A stretch of 64,000 nucleotides of DNA. It comes from Colletotrichum lupini (Eukaryota > Ascomycota > Sordariomycetes > Glomerellales > Glomerellaceae). Made by a program: the position numbers and the translations under genes. Shown in pieces: positions 37,535 through 48,542 of the stretch (position 1 is its first letter; each line of letters opens with the position of its first letter). The DNA lies in NCBI RefSeq assembly GCF_023278565.1, contig NC_064676.1, positions 806,001-870,000 on the forward strand, given 5' to 3'. Under the pieces are notes generated by a model, which saw nothing but the letters and a program-made list of their open reading frames with translations, was not told the DNA's origin and made no database searches.

Positions 37535-38958
37535 TCAAACTCCCTTTCTCTCCGTACTCACAATGAAAGTATCCGTCCGTATAATCTTCCTATCAAAGTC
37601 ATCCTGGCTCAGTATCATCTCCTGACTGCTGCAACTTCTCGCCCCAGCGATCTTTGATTCCGTCTCATCCAGACTGTCTTCATCAACCCGTCTCTCTACT
37701 CTTGTGCTGGTCCCCCATGTGCGCGTTTGCGCCCCTGTCTCGGACTTTGCCCTTCCGCTAGGACCCATTTCGTAGTTCTCGTGGGTATGTCTGCCTCCGC
37801 TGGGACCGGATCCGAGTATGCGCTTGCCAAAGATGCGCTCGCCAAGCGGTTGGAGTATGGGTATGCAGGCGGCTATGATCATTGTGCCGCCTTCGACTCT
37901 GTGTGGTTTGGGATAGATTAGCGTTGCGTACACTTTGAACGACTCGTCTCTTACTCACATTGTCCAAATTACTAAATCCGCCGTATCATCTAGAGGTAAT
38001 CGTCAGCCGAGAGATCCTGGGTGGCGGTGAAAGCGAGTCCATGACGTACATGTGAAGTCGCTGCTTGCAAGACTTGGGACGCGGGTGCATTTGTAGACCG
38101 CGACCACAGACGAGCTAACCAATGTCAGCATATTCTTGTCGTGATGGCTACCGACTGTCTCCTTACATAGACCCAATGCCCAGCGCAACACTCAAAGCTG
38201 CCTTTTTCTTGATGCTCATCTGTAGTCTCGCAAGCACCAATGCTGGATAGACAGCGAGGTACAAGTCAACAAAGGCGCCAAAAGCTATCTAACACGTCAG
38301 CAGGCCGTTGCATTAATTTGGTCTCATTATCAAGGTAAGCTTAGCCTCGTACCTCCCGTGTAAATAGCAAACGAGACCAATATCCATTTATCCAGGCAGT
38401 GACCAGACACGGAAAAGTCCCATTGCGATTGTGTTGGCTGGCAATGTGCGAAGAGGAGAATCATGTTGGCCGTCAGGTTGAGCAGGCAGAAGAGGGACAA
38501 GGCCCAGAGGAACGTCTTGTGCCATGGACTGGGGTTCAATATTCGCGTCAGGAGAGCGACGACGGCGAGCTTGGGTAGGCCAAACGACATGACGCCGGCT
38601 GGGAAGCCAGCGACTGTCCAAAAGATGGCCCTGGACTTTTGTTGGGTGGTCAAGAGCTCGAAGTGTAGGCCCATGCCATGTGATACAGCAACTACGGCGG
38701 TCGCGACGCTCACCCAGCTACAGATCTATATGAGGTTGGTGAACCTAGTCAGACTGCCAATGTTGGAGTATTTGATTTGAGACAACTCACTACTGACGCC
38801 ACGATGAGGTAGTCATCTGAATGGACCTTCTTGAGTATCACGCCCCGTACATAGAGTCTTGCTGCAGTGAAGAGGGTGCTGAGAGCTGTGACTGAGATGA
38901 TGATCCCTAGAGAAGAAGGTCCCTTATTTTCATTGTCGTTTGATGTTGATGTTGACAT
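37535..38958 (-). CDS. Pth11-like rhodopsin-domain 7-TM receptor
   Basis: Six exons, complement of 38791-38958, 38353-38725, 38167-38284, 38050-38114, 37959-37989 and 37535-37898. The introns are 65, 68, 52, 60 and 60 bases, all GT-AG and frame-consistent; 372 aa. This is the fungal rhodopsin_dom (SAT4/Pth11-type) family: an early HSDDYLIV after TM2, Cys-bearing AHCQPTQSQWD in the outer loop between TMs, FGAFVDLYLAVYPALV, IKKKAALSVALGIGS, the YKCTRVPSL segment, and the last membrane helix VEGGTMIIAACIPILQPL. A Ser/Thr/Glu-rich cytoplasmic tail of ~100 residues follows. There is no N-terminal CFEM domain. Pth11-type proteins sense surfaces or host cues upstream of cAMP/MAPK signalling, but many have no known ligand. 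A second in-frame ATG at 38988 could add ten residues. Confidence 0.88.
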
Positions 38959-39768
38959 TGCTCTTGTGGAAAGGCGGCAATTGAGCATAGATGGGATCGA
39001 AGCAAGTCAATTCTAGGAAGTAGGGATGAGAAAAGGGGAATTCAGATACAATCTGTGATAAAAAAGTGCGCATCCTTCATTGCATACGCCGGCATGGCTG
39101 CTGCTCTTGGACCGAAGTACAGGAATACTCGCTTCCTCGCGAACATATTACCAGCCGGAAATCACAAATCCTTCACTCTCTAATGCTCCCGCCTGTTCGA
39201 GCCAGATCTTTCGGGGATTCCAGCCGAAGATATGATGAATCGGACCATCGATGGTACCCGGTCCACAAAATCGAGATGCTGCGCAAGCAGGATGAACCAA
39301 TATCTGTTGGACCAACAAGATCCTCCTGGTTTCGAACAAGCCTAGGCTCATGAAGCGAATAAGCCCTCCTAGGTGGGGCTGGGGTGATTCCGGGATGCTT
39401 CACCCCAAAAAGGACTGTTGGACATGGTTCTGTTGCACTGATGCAGGACCAACAGGTCTGTTGGTCCAGAGTTGCAGCAGAACCTTGCATGCGAGCGTGT
39501 AGAATAGATGAGAGCTTCCGTGTTTGAATCTTGGCGATCATGGGAAAAAATCATCGGACATGGGTTCTTGTCAAGGGTTTACTTGAAGAACATATGGCTA
39601 TATGCAAAGAAAAGCATACAAATATGCTCGGCGATGTCCCGCACCACTGTCAAATACCCTATGCCATCATATCCGGCATACTTGGGACCAGCATTGAAAA
39701 CACAGTATCTTTCACATACCTTACTGAACCTCACGACCGTTCATCGTTCCTACTATTGATCATCCGCC
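38959..39768. other. Divergent promoter between receptor and O-methyltransferase
   Basis: 810 bases shared by two genes transcribed away from each other, with a cluster of palindromic TGTTGG sites (separate entry). No gene seen. Confidence 0.55.
39305..39467. promoter_or_regulatory. Cluster of TGTTGG inverted repeats, likely transcription-factor sites
   Basis: TGTTGG-A-CCAACA is perfectly palindromic at 39305-39317. A single half-site lies at 39416-39421. At 39446-39467 a 10-bp perfect inverted repeat (GGACCAACAG and CTGTTGGTCC) is separated by only two bases. That makes five half-sites within 163 bases. Symmetric sites of this kind are typical of dimeric fungal Zn2Cys6 or bHLH regulators; which factor is unknown. 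Confidence 0.5.
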
Positions 39769-41139
39769 ATGGGCTCGGTCCCGGACAATCTTCCTCATGG
39801 CGTCTCAGTCGACATGGCAACTCAGCCCAGCAACCCAAAAGATGTAGCAACGTTGTTGAATAGCATCAACACGTTGGGCGCCTCCTCACTCGACAATGAG
39901 CAGAATCGCCTTACTCTTCTGAAGCAAGCTCGTCTGCTGGTCCAGGCTCTAGAGACACCCAGAGAGACTATGATCAAGCACCTGTGGGCACAGGTATTAC
40001 AAGGTCGCGCAAAGGGAGTAGACGGTGTAATTTGCTAATTGAACTTGATACACAGCCTGCCACTGGCTGCGCCATCGCCTCAGGAGTTGAATCGGGTCTC
40101 TTCGACTTCATGGCCCGAAATTCAGGGCCGAAGACCGTAGCCCAACTCGCCGCAGAACTAGACTTCGAGAAAGATTTACTAGCGCGTTCGATGAGGCATC
40201 TGGCGTCGACCGGATATCTACGCGAGACCGGTGTTGACGAGTACGAGACGAACCACTTTTCGAGATCACTGACCCTTCCTATTATTGGCAGCGCCTACTC
40301 TTGCGTGTAAGTCTTCATGATCCAGCCGGCATGAGAGATCTGGAAAACTAATGGCCTCTTCCAGAGTCGGCGGCGTGTGGCCTACCTTTTGCAACTTCCC
40401 CACGTATCTCAAGAAGAACGGGCGGGGAATGACGCCAGAGATAGGACCTCTACAAGATGCCATTGGCAGTAAAAAGGATTTTTTCACACACATCATGGAA
40501 AAGTACCCCGCCGGCGAGTTTCAGCAGTTCATGAAAGGATACGGCCAGGGGAGGAGACTCTGGATGGACCCGGATTTCTACCCCGTAGTCGAGCGCCTCA
40601 TCAACGGCGCAGATACCACTTCACCAGACGCGGCGTTCATCGTCGACATTGGAGGCGGCATCGGCCACGACTTAGACGAGTTCTGTCGCAAGCAACCTGC
40701 CGCGCCGGGCCGGCATGTCCTACAAGACCTCCCTCACGTTCTCTCACAGGCGCAAGTCCAAGATCTCGACCCCAAGATTGAGCTTATGCCGTATGACTTT
40801 AATACCGAGCAACCAGTCAAGGGCGCGAGGGCGTATTATCTCCACTCTGTACTACACGACTGGACAGACGAGGTCTGCGAGAGTATTCTTGCGCGGGTCA
40901 GGGCTGCGATGAGGGCAGGGTATAGCAGGCTCTTGATCAACGAGAACGTTATACCTTCCAAAGGCGCAGATTGGCAGGTCACGGCGCTCGACATGGTTAT
41001 GATGACTGTGTTTGCGTCGAGAGAGAGGACAGAGGAGGAGTGGTATCAGTTGCTGGAGGGAGTGGCTGGGTTGAGCATCGTCAAGATCTGGTCTAGGGGG
41101 GAGGGGTCTGAGTCGCTTATTGAGTGTGAGTTGGCATGA
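39769..41139 (+). CDS. SAM-dependent O-methyltransferase (Methyltransf_2, secondary-metabolism type)
   Basis: Three exons, 39769-39993, 40056-40306 and 40365-41139, with introns of 62 and 58 bases; 416 aa. An N-terminal winged-helix dimerisation region contains GVESGLFDFMA, TVAQLAAEL and RSMRHLASTGYL. The SAM site is IVDIGGGIGHD (about 251-261), followed by LQDLPHVL. The catalytic-base region is YYLHSVLHDWTD, where the His before Asp-Trp is the expected base, and the C-terminal DMVMMTVFASRERTEEEWY is usual for the family. This is the fungal polyketide/aflatoxin-pathway type of small-molecule O-methyltransferase; the acceptor is unknown. No backbone synthase lies within the window, so it is either a lone tailoring enzyme or a cluster remnant. 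Confidence 0.92.
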
Positions 41140-42200
41140 AGACGGAGCAGGATCAGGGGAGATGGCTGCTCGACATGGAAAGTTGGATTAGAGAAACTTC
41201 TGGGCCTTGAAAGACATCTAACAGAACGGCTGAATTGAGATCCTCAAGTCACTTGAACCTCAGACTAGAGCGGTTTCGTTCGCCCAAGTCAGCGCACTAT
41301 ATAATCAAGCAGCATAAGAGCGCCGTCGACCTATACAAGAGAGCTCTAAGACACGCAAAGGCGGTCCAAGGGCGGGAGATACTAGATGTCATCAGTCGTA
41401 AACTGAGCAGACCTGCTGGTCCGACCCAAAACATTTGTGTCATCGAGCGAGCTCCCAGTCGGGATCATACTCCATGATTCCTACTGAATACAAGACTAGG
41501 GCTTCTCATACAAGTCCAATCTCACGGCCTTTATACCGCTTCGCCTATCATGCCTTGCCTCTCTTTTCTTCCCTATTTTCCCTTACCTCTTGTACCTTGC
41601 CTCTCGTGCCATATACGTCATCTGTATTTGTGAATACGAAACGGGTGCCGACCACCGAGGTGACAGAGACTGCCAGATCGAGCAACAAGCCGCCCGGACC
41701 TTCGGCTTCTTGTCCTTACCACCAGCCATGACGGTATCGACTGCCCTCCAAGAACTAGCCAACGAGCACGAATAGAGCGCAGTCAGAGTCTATATCGAGG
41801 GACTTTATCGCGCTATTGCGAAGCGTTTTCTAATCCATATGGCACGGTGATCATCTGAGAACTTACCAAGCTGAAGAACGACTTAGAGGGTCTCGAGGTG
41901 GAGGGCAAACCTAGCGACAGTGGTGCAAGCGAAGGATAGGAAGACGTTGAGATGAAACACGTCGAGTCGGCATAGGATCGACAATGAGAAGGGGCATTAC
42001 ACATCTGTCGATGAACGATGACAATTCATCTGGGCGACCGCACACTTATCAATTAACTAGCCAATATCTCTTCTGTCTTCCCGGCAGGCTGGCATTACTT
42101 GGCGCCCCTCCTCCCCCCTTCCCACAAATATACTACCAATTTAAAACCACAACAAGAACATCACCACATCGTCACAATAACCCATAAAAGCAAAAGATTA
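41140..42200. other. Intergenic, possibly with decayed coding sequence
   Basis: No intact gene. Around 41725-41990 short protein-like pieces in two frames are broken by stops (for example a Lys/Glu-rich piece LKNDLEGLEVEGKPSDSG), suggesting a pseudogene remnant, but I cannot name a parent. Confidence 0.3.
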
Positions 42201-42299
42201 CTCCTCGACGGGGAATTGAACCCCGGTCCCCTGCGAATCGTTGTAAGGAAATGGTTCCTCAATGACAAGCAGATATCCTCACCACTAGACTATCGGGGA
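42201..42299 (-). tRNA. tRNA-Asp (GTC) with a 27-base intron
   Basis: The 5' half is 42263-42299 and the 3' half 42201-42235. The intron 42236-42262 sits at the canonical position after base 37. Anticodon-stem TCTGC/GCAGG and loop T-T-GTC-A-C give Asp. The D loop is AGTGGTGA and the T loop TTCAATT in a perfect 5-bp stem. The acceptor stem (TCCCCGA against TCGAGGA) has one C-A mismatch at pair 4-69, so this copy could be weakened. T4 runs on the minus strand lie just downstream (42192-42195 and 42186-42189). Confidence 0.75.
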
Positions 42300-42917
42300 A
42301 GTGTGGATGTTGACATCCAGTGATAGTTGGTTGACGATGGAGACCCGCTGAGGGTATATAAACCCACAGATGGATCTTTCATAATTAGATGGGTGGGCAG
42401 ATTAGTGTGTCGGCTAATACAAACCTGCCCCTCTTTCTATAACGGCACCTTTGGTGTCCTGACCACAAGCATTTAGATCAACCTAGGTTATCCGTAGGAG
42501 TCAACGATTTCAATGGACGGGGCCGAGCAGCTCAGCCTTTCTTCTCAAACACAATGAGGAAAAGAAACGTAAACTTGGGGCAATCCTTTATGAGCTATTC
42601 ATGATTCATGCTAGTCTTACATACAACTTCCCCTCTCTCTTCAACACCCTTACTGAAGCGACTCTCATCTCAAGCCACGCCCAAATCTGCTGCCCCAATC
42701 TCTCCTTTCGACAGCGGGAAAGAAGAAAGAGCAGTATTAACATCAACAGTAATAGTTTTTCCGCAGTCTCCTAGGTAGTGCTGGTCACCCCTGAAACCAT
42801 TCCACCACCATGTACCTCCCCCCCCAGAAACGCCAGGCCAACGGGGAAAACCCCCCAAAACATGCAAACAGTAACTTCCATCAAGCATTCGATGCTTCCA
42901 CTTCCTCATCCTCGACT
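42300..42917. other. Intergenic, no gene seen
   Basis: Contains a GGTATATAAACC word near 42353, which could be a TATA element for an unseen transcript. Otherwise nothing recognisable. Confidence 0.4.
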
Positions 42918-43256
42918 TCAAATGCCACCGCGGAATACATCAGACTGGATCTTAACCCTCTTCCCCACAGCCTCACCTGGACCAAGTCCATCCGAAGAGC
43001 GCTTCACGCCCCGGGTGATAACCCCATTCGTCGCCCTCCTGGGTGACTCAACACCCGCGCTCGCCATCTTGGAAAGGGAAGACGGTCCATTCGGCATCTT
43101 GCCCTGAAAAGACTCCGACTTCATCATCTTCCGAGCAGCAACAGCTTCAGCCCTGACGGCACCAAGATGCCTCGTATGAAACACCGCCCTCCTCTCCCTC
43201 CCGTGACCGCACACCCTCACATTACCACCGCAAAAGCTGCATTCGTTCCTGCCCAT
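42918..43256 (-). CDS. Small ORF or C-terminal extension in frame with Rsc7
   Basis: From the ATG at 43256 a 112-codon frame runs to 42918. The same frame is open without interruption back to the TAG that ends Rsc7 (43319-43317), so the two ORFs differ only by one stop codon and 60 bases. The peptide looks coding: IPGFYPAPDGRFASAMG before and after the ATG, then ECSFCGG...VCGHGRERR with four Cys/His that could bind zinc, and later a basic GKRVKIQ. It is either a separate small gene, the 3' part of a longer Rsc7 (see findings), or chance. I do not recognise a family. Confidence 0.4.
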   Translation of the reverse strand: MGRNECSFCGGNVRVCGHGRERRAVFHTRHLGAVRAEAVAARKMMKSESFQGKMPNGPSSLSKMASAGVESPRRATNGVITRGVKRSSDGLGPGEAVGKRVKIQSDVFRGGI

Positions 43257-43316
43257 CGCCGATGCGAAGCGGCCGTCAGGCGCGGGATAGAAGCCGGGGA
43301 TCGCAATCAGCTCCTT

Positions 43317-45286
43317 CTAAGAGTGCTTGCCCTGCGGCACAATCGCCTTGTCGATCTGCAGGTTACCCCTTGCCATCTTGTCCTTCTCGTCGCCGAAGCG
43401 CGACTCGAACTCCCGCTGCTGGTCCTGGTGCCTCTCGAGGGATTCGCGGCACTCCGGCGGCAAGAGGGCCTTGAGATCGTCGCCGATGGCCAGGATGCCG
43501 TTGAAGGGTTTCAGGAAGTCGGGGACCTCGGCGGGTCGCTTTCCGGCGGATTGGACGCCCGCGCGCGGTATTTCGTAGACAATGTCCACCACGTTGAAGT
43601 TGCGCTGCACAGCTGAGGGTACCGAGGGGAATGCGCTGTTCGAATCGCTTGTGTCGCCGGGAGTGACCCTCTCGACGCGGGCGCGAGTGGGTTGCGTGTT
43701 GACTGGCTTCTGCATCAGGTTGGTGTGAATGTCGTATGCGCCGTTCCGCAGTGTTGCCATCCGGATGGCATTAAGACGACTGTTGAACTCGCTGAGCTTT
43801 GTTAGTATGTGGCACAGTAATGATTGATGTGTATAAACCCACCTAGCAGCACGAGCGTGCTCCAGTTGCCAGTTCGTATCATTCACGTTGACCCTCTTCT
43901 TCTTCACCTCTGTCAAACCAGCAAGAGGATCCGAAGCAGCCGGTGTTTGGTTGGTATGGTACACGGCACTGGCACCGAACCACGCGACATACTGATTTGT
44001 GTTGTATGGCTCGTTGGGGTTGAAGACGTCTGACGGGTCCGCAATGTGTCCCTCGATGATGCCAGAGGCGCGCATGTCAGCCACGCGGTAGTCGTCCACG
44101 ATATTCCGACCTCCCACAATAATCCTCGCGCCGAACTCGACAAAGACGGATCGCGCCGTGACGATACCTATCGCACGGCCCTTGTATGAGTGGGGAATGA
44201 TATTCCGCTCAATCATGTCCATCTTCTCGTCGTCGCTCACGATAATCTTGTACAGCTTCGGGTGCTTGTTGAAGAACAAGTAACTGTCGCGAAACCCGAC
44301 GCAACGGGCGGGCTCCGTCGACAACATGTACTGCCTCTCGCCGCGATCCTTGACCGTGAATGTTCTGCAGCGGTACTGGCGGCCGCCCTGGAGATTACCG
44401 AGCTTGTCGACCTTTGTCTCGCCTTCCGCGTCCTCGGGAAGCACGCACTCGTCGTCGACAATGTCGACCTCTGTGCCCTCCTTGTCAATCACCTGCTTGA
44501 GCTTGGGAGGTGCTTGTCCAGGCGCAGGCCGGCGTCCGCCGCGGCCGCGCCAGCCTCCACGACCTCTACGTCGCGGAGTGTCGGCTTCGGATGCGGGTAC
44601 CGTGATCATGTTGTCCCAGCCCGGTGGCTTGTTCTTCGGAGGCCGTCCTAGTCGCTTGCGACGCACCACAGGCTCGGCCGGGGGAGTGGGTTCTTTGGCT
44701 GAAGGTTCAGATTCCTCTCCCTCGTCGTTTGCTTGCTCTTCCTCTTCCTCCTCTCCGTCTTCGTCGGCGGCTTCCTCTTCATCGCCTGACTCGTTTGCCT
44801 TCTCTTCTTCTTCTTCCTCCTCATCCTCTTCGTCTTCTTCGGGTGGCGCCTCATGCTCGGGCTCGGACTCGACAGCTTCGGGGACGGGCTCGTCATCGTC
44901 GATGCCTTCAAAGGCTCTGGGCGTGCTTTCTATGTTCGCCAGTCAGTCAGCAAGCAGCTTTTACTTGTGATTTCTGACAATTTCCATGGCTGGGACAGCG
45001 ACTTGTTCGAGGGGTAGCTGTTGGGAATGGAGGGGTACGCGAAGCGAGGAGGAAACCATTGAGGCGCCATGCGCTCGCATCCCACAAGTAAACGAGCCGT
45101 GGGAGAAGCTTCGAGCAGATGTTCCGTCTCCGTCATGTTGCAAGCCATTCACGGAATCAAACTACGGGCTATGCAGCTCCCAAGTCGCGACTAAAGGTGA
45201 ATAGTCGGGGAAAGCTTGAACTTACGTAGCGCAGCAGAGGCGCGCTTGGCGGCAGCCCTGCCGGACCGAGAACGACGTCCGGACAT
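43317..45286 (-). CDS. RSC7: Chromatin-remodelling complex subunit Rsc7/Swp82 (Npl6)
   Basis: Three exons, complement of 45226-45286, 43843-44929 and 43317-43791; 540 aa. Intron 1 is long (296 bases, GTAAGT...TAG). Intron 2 is 51 bases and in-frame; I remove it because GTGGGT, a TACTAAC branch and CAG are all present. The N-terminus is basic (MSGRRSRSGRAAAKRAS). A long Glu/Asp stretch and an AT-hook-like LGRPPKNKPPGW followed by an RGG-like GRGGWRGRGGRR come next. The conserved Rsc7/Swp82 core follows: YRCRTFTV, YMLSTEPARCVGFRDSYLFF, LYKIIV, IPHSYKGRAIGIVTARSVFVEFGARII, then a C-terminal region ending LKPFNGIL and a charged helix. It belongs to the RSC or SWI/SNF ATP-dependent nucleosome remodellers. 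The stop codon is in doubt (see findings). Confidence 0.92.
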
Positions 45287-46202
45287 TGTGAGGCGCGCGT
45301 GTCGAGGGCGCAAGGCGGATGGTGAAGTTGAGATGGAGATTTGTGGGCGCAATTCGCAAGTTCGGTTCAGTGCAAGGCTGAACGATGGTCAATCGGCGCT
45401 GGTAGATGGAGTCGCGTCGCGAAGCAAGGCTCAGCTTTCCCTGTGGTCGGAAAAAGTCATTGGGGACTGAGGTGGCATCTGATTGGTCGTTGGGCGGGTG
45501 CAAATTATACATCACACGGCTTTCAAACACTGTATGCACGCCCATCTACGAATTGCTTCATCAGGAAGAACCTTGTTAAGCTGTACCTTTATGACCTCAC
45601 TGTTGTTTCTCGTCTCATTACTATTTCTGGTCAAGCATATCAGGTTCACCGGAATATCAGCGCAACCTCATGACTGAAAGCATGTTGTGATTCGTGCTGT
45701 CTATGCTATGAATCCTCTTGGTAAGAAAGAAACCAAGCAGCAATCTGGGAATGTCCGCAATGATTATGCAATTAAGCCACCCCAGTCCTAATAATTCCAG
45801 AGTCTCCATCCCAAACCTCACCACGCAAGCGAGCAAAAAAGCAGATCTGTCTCGTCGGCAATCGGACCCTCCAGCTCTAATCTTCCAAGAGCTTCGAGGT
45901 TGCACCATTCCAGGTGACTAGAACCGATCGACGGACTGAGACGGCGGGCACAGGGAAACCACCCCTAAACGCCCATGGATATTTTTGTGTTTCGCAGTCG
46001 CTGCCAACGACCAAAATAATGCAGCCGGCTGCACGAGGCTTCCAGAAGTTCGTCTTGACGTGATGTCCTACTCCTATTTGATAGTCAAAAGTTTCGCGTC
46101 TTCTCCGAAATCTTCCGCCTCGACTTTGATGGAGGCCATTTCCTCTGCCTCGCCTTGGGGATGAGCAGTGTCTAAGCAGTTGAAAAGGCGACCAGAAACC
46201 TT
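45287..46202. other. Promoter of RSC7 and 3' region of TFIIB gene
   Basis: No gene seen in 916 bases. Both neighbours are on the minus strand. Confidence 0.5.
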
Positions 46203-47252
46203 CTAGTTAACCGGAAGATTATCGATTGCCTTCTTGTCCGCGCCCCACTCCTTCTCGATGAGTCTATCGCGAGCCTGATACAAGAACCGATAGGCTGTCT
46301 TGATGGTGCCGTCGCTGACGCCTGCCACCGAGGCAATCTCCTTGGAGGTTCTCGATTCCTTCATGAGGTGAGATGCCATATAGATACAGGCGGCGGCGAC
46401 GGACAGAGGCGAACGACCAGCCAACTCAGAGACGCTCGACGTCTTGCGTGCGAGCGCGCGCGAGACGTTTTCAATCTTCTGCGCATTGCGGAAGTTGAGG
46501 TTGGAGCAGAAACGAGTGCAGAGGTCCTCGGCACTGGTAGACGCGCTGGCCTTGTAGCCGTCCAGATTGGAAAGAGAGCCGGCACCACGCGGGTTCTCCT
46601 CCTTGATCTTCTGGAGGAAAGACTCGAGCTGCTTGAAAACCCTGCCGATTTCCTTCTTCGACACATGGGTGACCTGGAAGATCTCGCGGAAGGTACGGCC
46701 GACACCAGTCTGACGACACGCAATGAAAATGCAGCCTGCGATGACAGCCTCCTGCGGCTTGCCTTTCATGAAGTTGTGGTCGTACGTCAGCTTAAAGATG
46801 TGCTTGGCCGCATCAGAGACGTTCTTGCCCAGGTTGATACTATCGCAGAAGGCACCAATCTCCTTGTACGCCTGCATCAGAGATTTGCTAGCCTTGTCGT
46901 TCTGAGACTTATTCTGGAGACGGGCAAGTTGCTTAGAGTCTCTACCATCACCGAATGCGATGGTGGTCTCAAGCTGTGAGCCGTTGAGCAGGGGGTTGAC
47001 GGCGTCACCGACACGGGAGGGATCGTCGTTGCCCTGGTCGTCGTTGGCAAATGTACGCCATTCTGAGCGGGTGTCGATAATCTTGTCTCCGACGACGAGG
47101 CCGCAAGAACCACACACCATGTCGCCAGAGGAAAACTCCTCAACCAAGTTGGGAGGGTACTCCTTGCAGTCGGGACACATCACGACGCAGTTGAGGTCAT
47201 CCTTAAAGCCCTCGGCATTCTCGTCCGTCGCGGCTCCATTGGGGCCGAGCAT
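46203..47252 (-). CDS. SUA7: General transcription factor TFIIB
   Basis: Intronless from the first in-frame ATG at 47252; 349 aa, the normal TFIIB length. The N-terminal zinc ribbon has two Cys pairs (CPDCKEYPP...CGSCGLVVGD). The B-reader/linker follows (TRSEWRTFANDDQGNDDPSRVG), almost unchanged across fungi. The two cyclin folds follow: AYKEIGAFCD...QEAVIAGCIFIACRQTGVGRTFREI...SKKEIGRVFK, and the second with SELAGRSPLSVAAACIYMASHL and SKEIASVAGVSDGTI. It bridges TBP-bound promoters and RNA polymerase II and sets the start site. The frame stays open for a further 79 codons upstream without an ATG (see findings). Confidence 0.95.
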   Translation of the reverse strand: MLGPNGAATDENAEGFKDDLNCVVMCPDCKEYPPNLVEEFSSGDMVCGSCGLVVGDKIIDTRSEWRTFANDDQGNDDPSRVGDAVNPLLNGSQLETTIAFGDGRDSKQLARLQNKSQNDKASKSLMQAYKEIGAFCDSINLGKNVSDAAKHIFKLTYDHNFMKGKPQEAVIAGCIFIACRQTGVGRTFREIFQVTHVSKKEIGRVFKQLESFLQKIKEENPRGAGSLSNLDGYKASASTSAEDLCTRFCSNLNFRNAQKIENVSRALARKTSSVSELAGRSPLSVAAACIYMASHLMKESRTSKEIASVAGVSDGTIKTAYRFLYQARDRLIEKEWGADKKAIDNLPVN

Positions 47253-48542
47253 CTTGGGCTTGTACGGCTTGGCAGTGTAGATGTTGTTGATTTCGTCGAA
47301 GACTTTGCGACGACGTCTGAGCTCCTTTCTTCTCCGCCGGAGTTCTTTTCGCTTATTGACGACTGCTTGGTAGGTTTCTTCTGTCGGCTCGCTGGTTTGC
47401 GCTGTCCAAAGAAGATCGGTATGAAGCTGAACGAAGAGCGGCGAATGCAGCTTGGCGGTGTTTTTTTGGGCGACGGCTACTTCGCTCAATAAACGATCGT
47501 CTCAAAGGACGATGCTAGAAGCTGCTTCGGAACCGAGGTAGAGTCTCGATCCCACGCCGAGGCAGTGGGCGAATGTATATAGATAGAGAATCCTCAGGCT
47601 ACTTGATCGGCGTTTTCTTGATGAACGGGGTGGGCGTTCAGCGGGAGAATGACGAAAGCGCTCGGGGATGCCCTAACTATTTCAAGAGATAAAGGTGAGC
47701 CATGACTTCCTGACTTTCGGCAGGAATATCCTCTCTCACCAAATAAATTGTCCTTTGACGGAAGTCGCGAAAGACGATTTTGCGGGGGAGGGAGGAGAGG
47801 AGACGAGGGAGAGAAAGGCTTTGTTTGCCAGCCGACCGATTCTACCAGTGAAGGCGTCCGAGACGTGTGAAGTGGCGAACAAAGGCTTGAGATGGTACGG
47901 CGCAATGTACCAGGGTCGCGCGGCTCGAAGGACTCGTATACGACGGTCGCAAAGTTGCTCTGAAAAAAGTCGATGCGACAATTTCTCGAGATTTCGTTGC
48001 GGCGAATGCAGACGACGATCTTTCGTGCGGCGAGCGAGTGACGTGAAGTGGGTTGTAGTGGGAGAGAGTCGAGGCTGAGGTTTCGGATTACGGACGAGGA
48101 CTTTGACCACCCTGTAAGACCTTAGGCAGGCAGTTTTCGGAGATGACTCAGCAGGCAGGACACAAGGCAAGTGCGAGAGACTCGGCAACCTTATTTCGGT
48201 CAACCTCACCTTGCTTACCTCATCAGGTGAGTGGGTCTACTGTCAACCTCCGATTTTCGATTTTTGTCATCTCGAATGTTCTAGCCCGCCGAGGAAGGTG
48301 TAAGTCAACCAATACCTTCCTTCGTAACTCGCCTGTCTCTCACTGATTGCAAATAAACCAAACTTGAGTCAGAAATACTGACATATATTCGATCGTGGGT
48401 ATCAATACAAAAGAAATGTACGGTAAAAGAAGGTACAAGAATACACACCGGGGCAAACCTTTAGCCCCCGTCCTCTTCAAGGTAGAGGCATTTCGCTCAT
48501 CATGTCTCGTAACCACAACACATCCCAACTCCAGTCCTGACC
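47253..48542. other. Leader/promoter of TFIIB gene
   Basis: No separate gene recognised. The first ~240 bases upstream of the TFIIB ATG are open in the TFIIB frame and include a doubled basic motif. Confidence 0.5.

Noticed and set aside
41702..41990. Short protein-like pieces broken by stops
   Set aside because: Too fragmentary to name a parent gene; noted only as a possible remnant.
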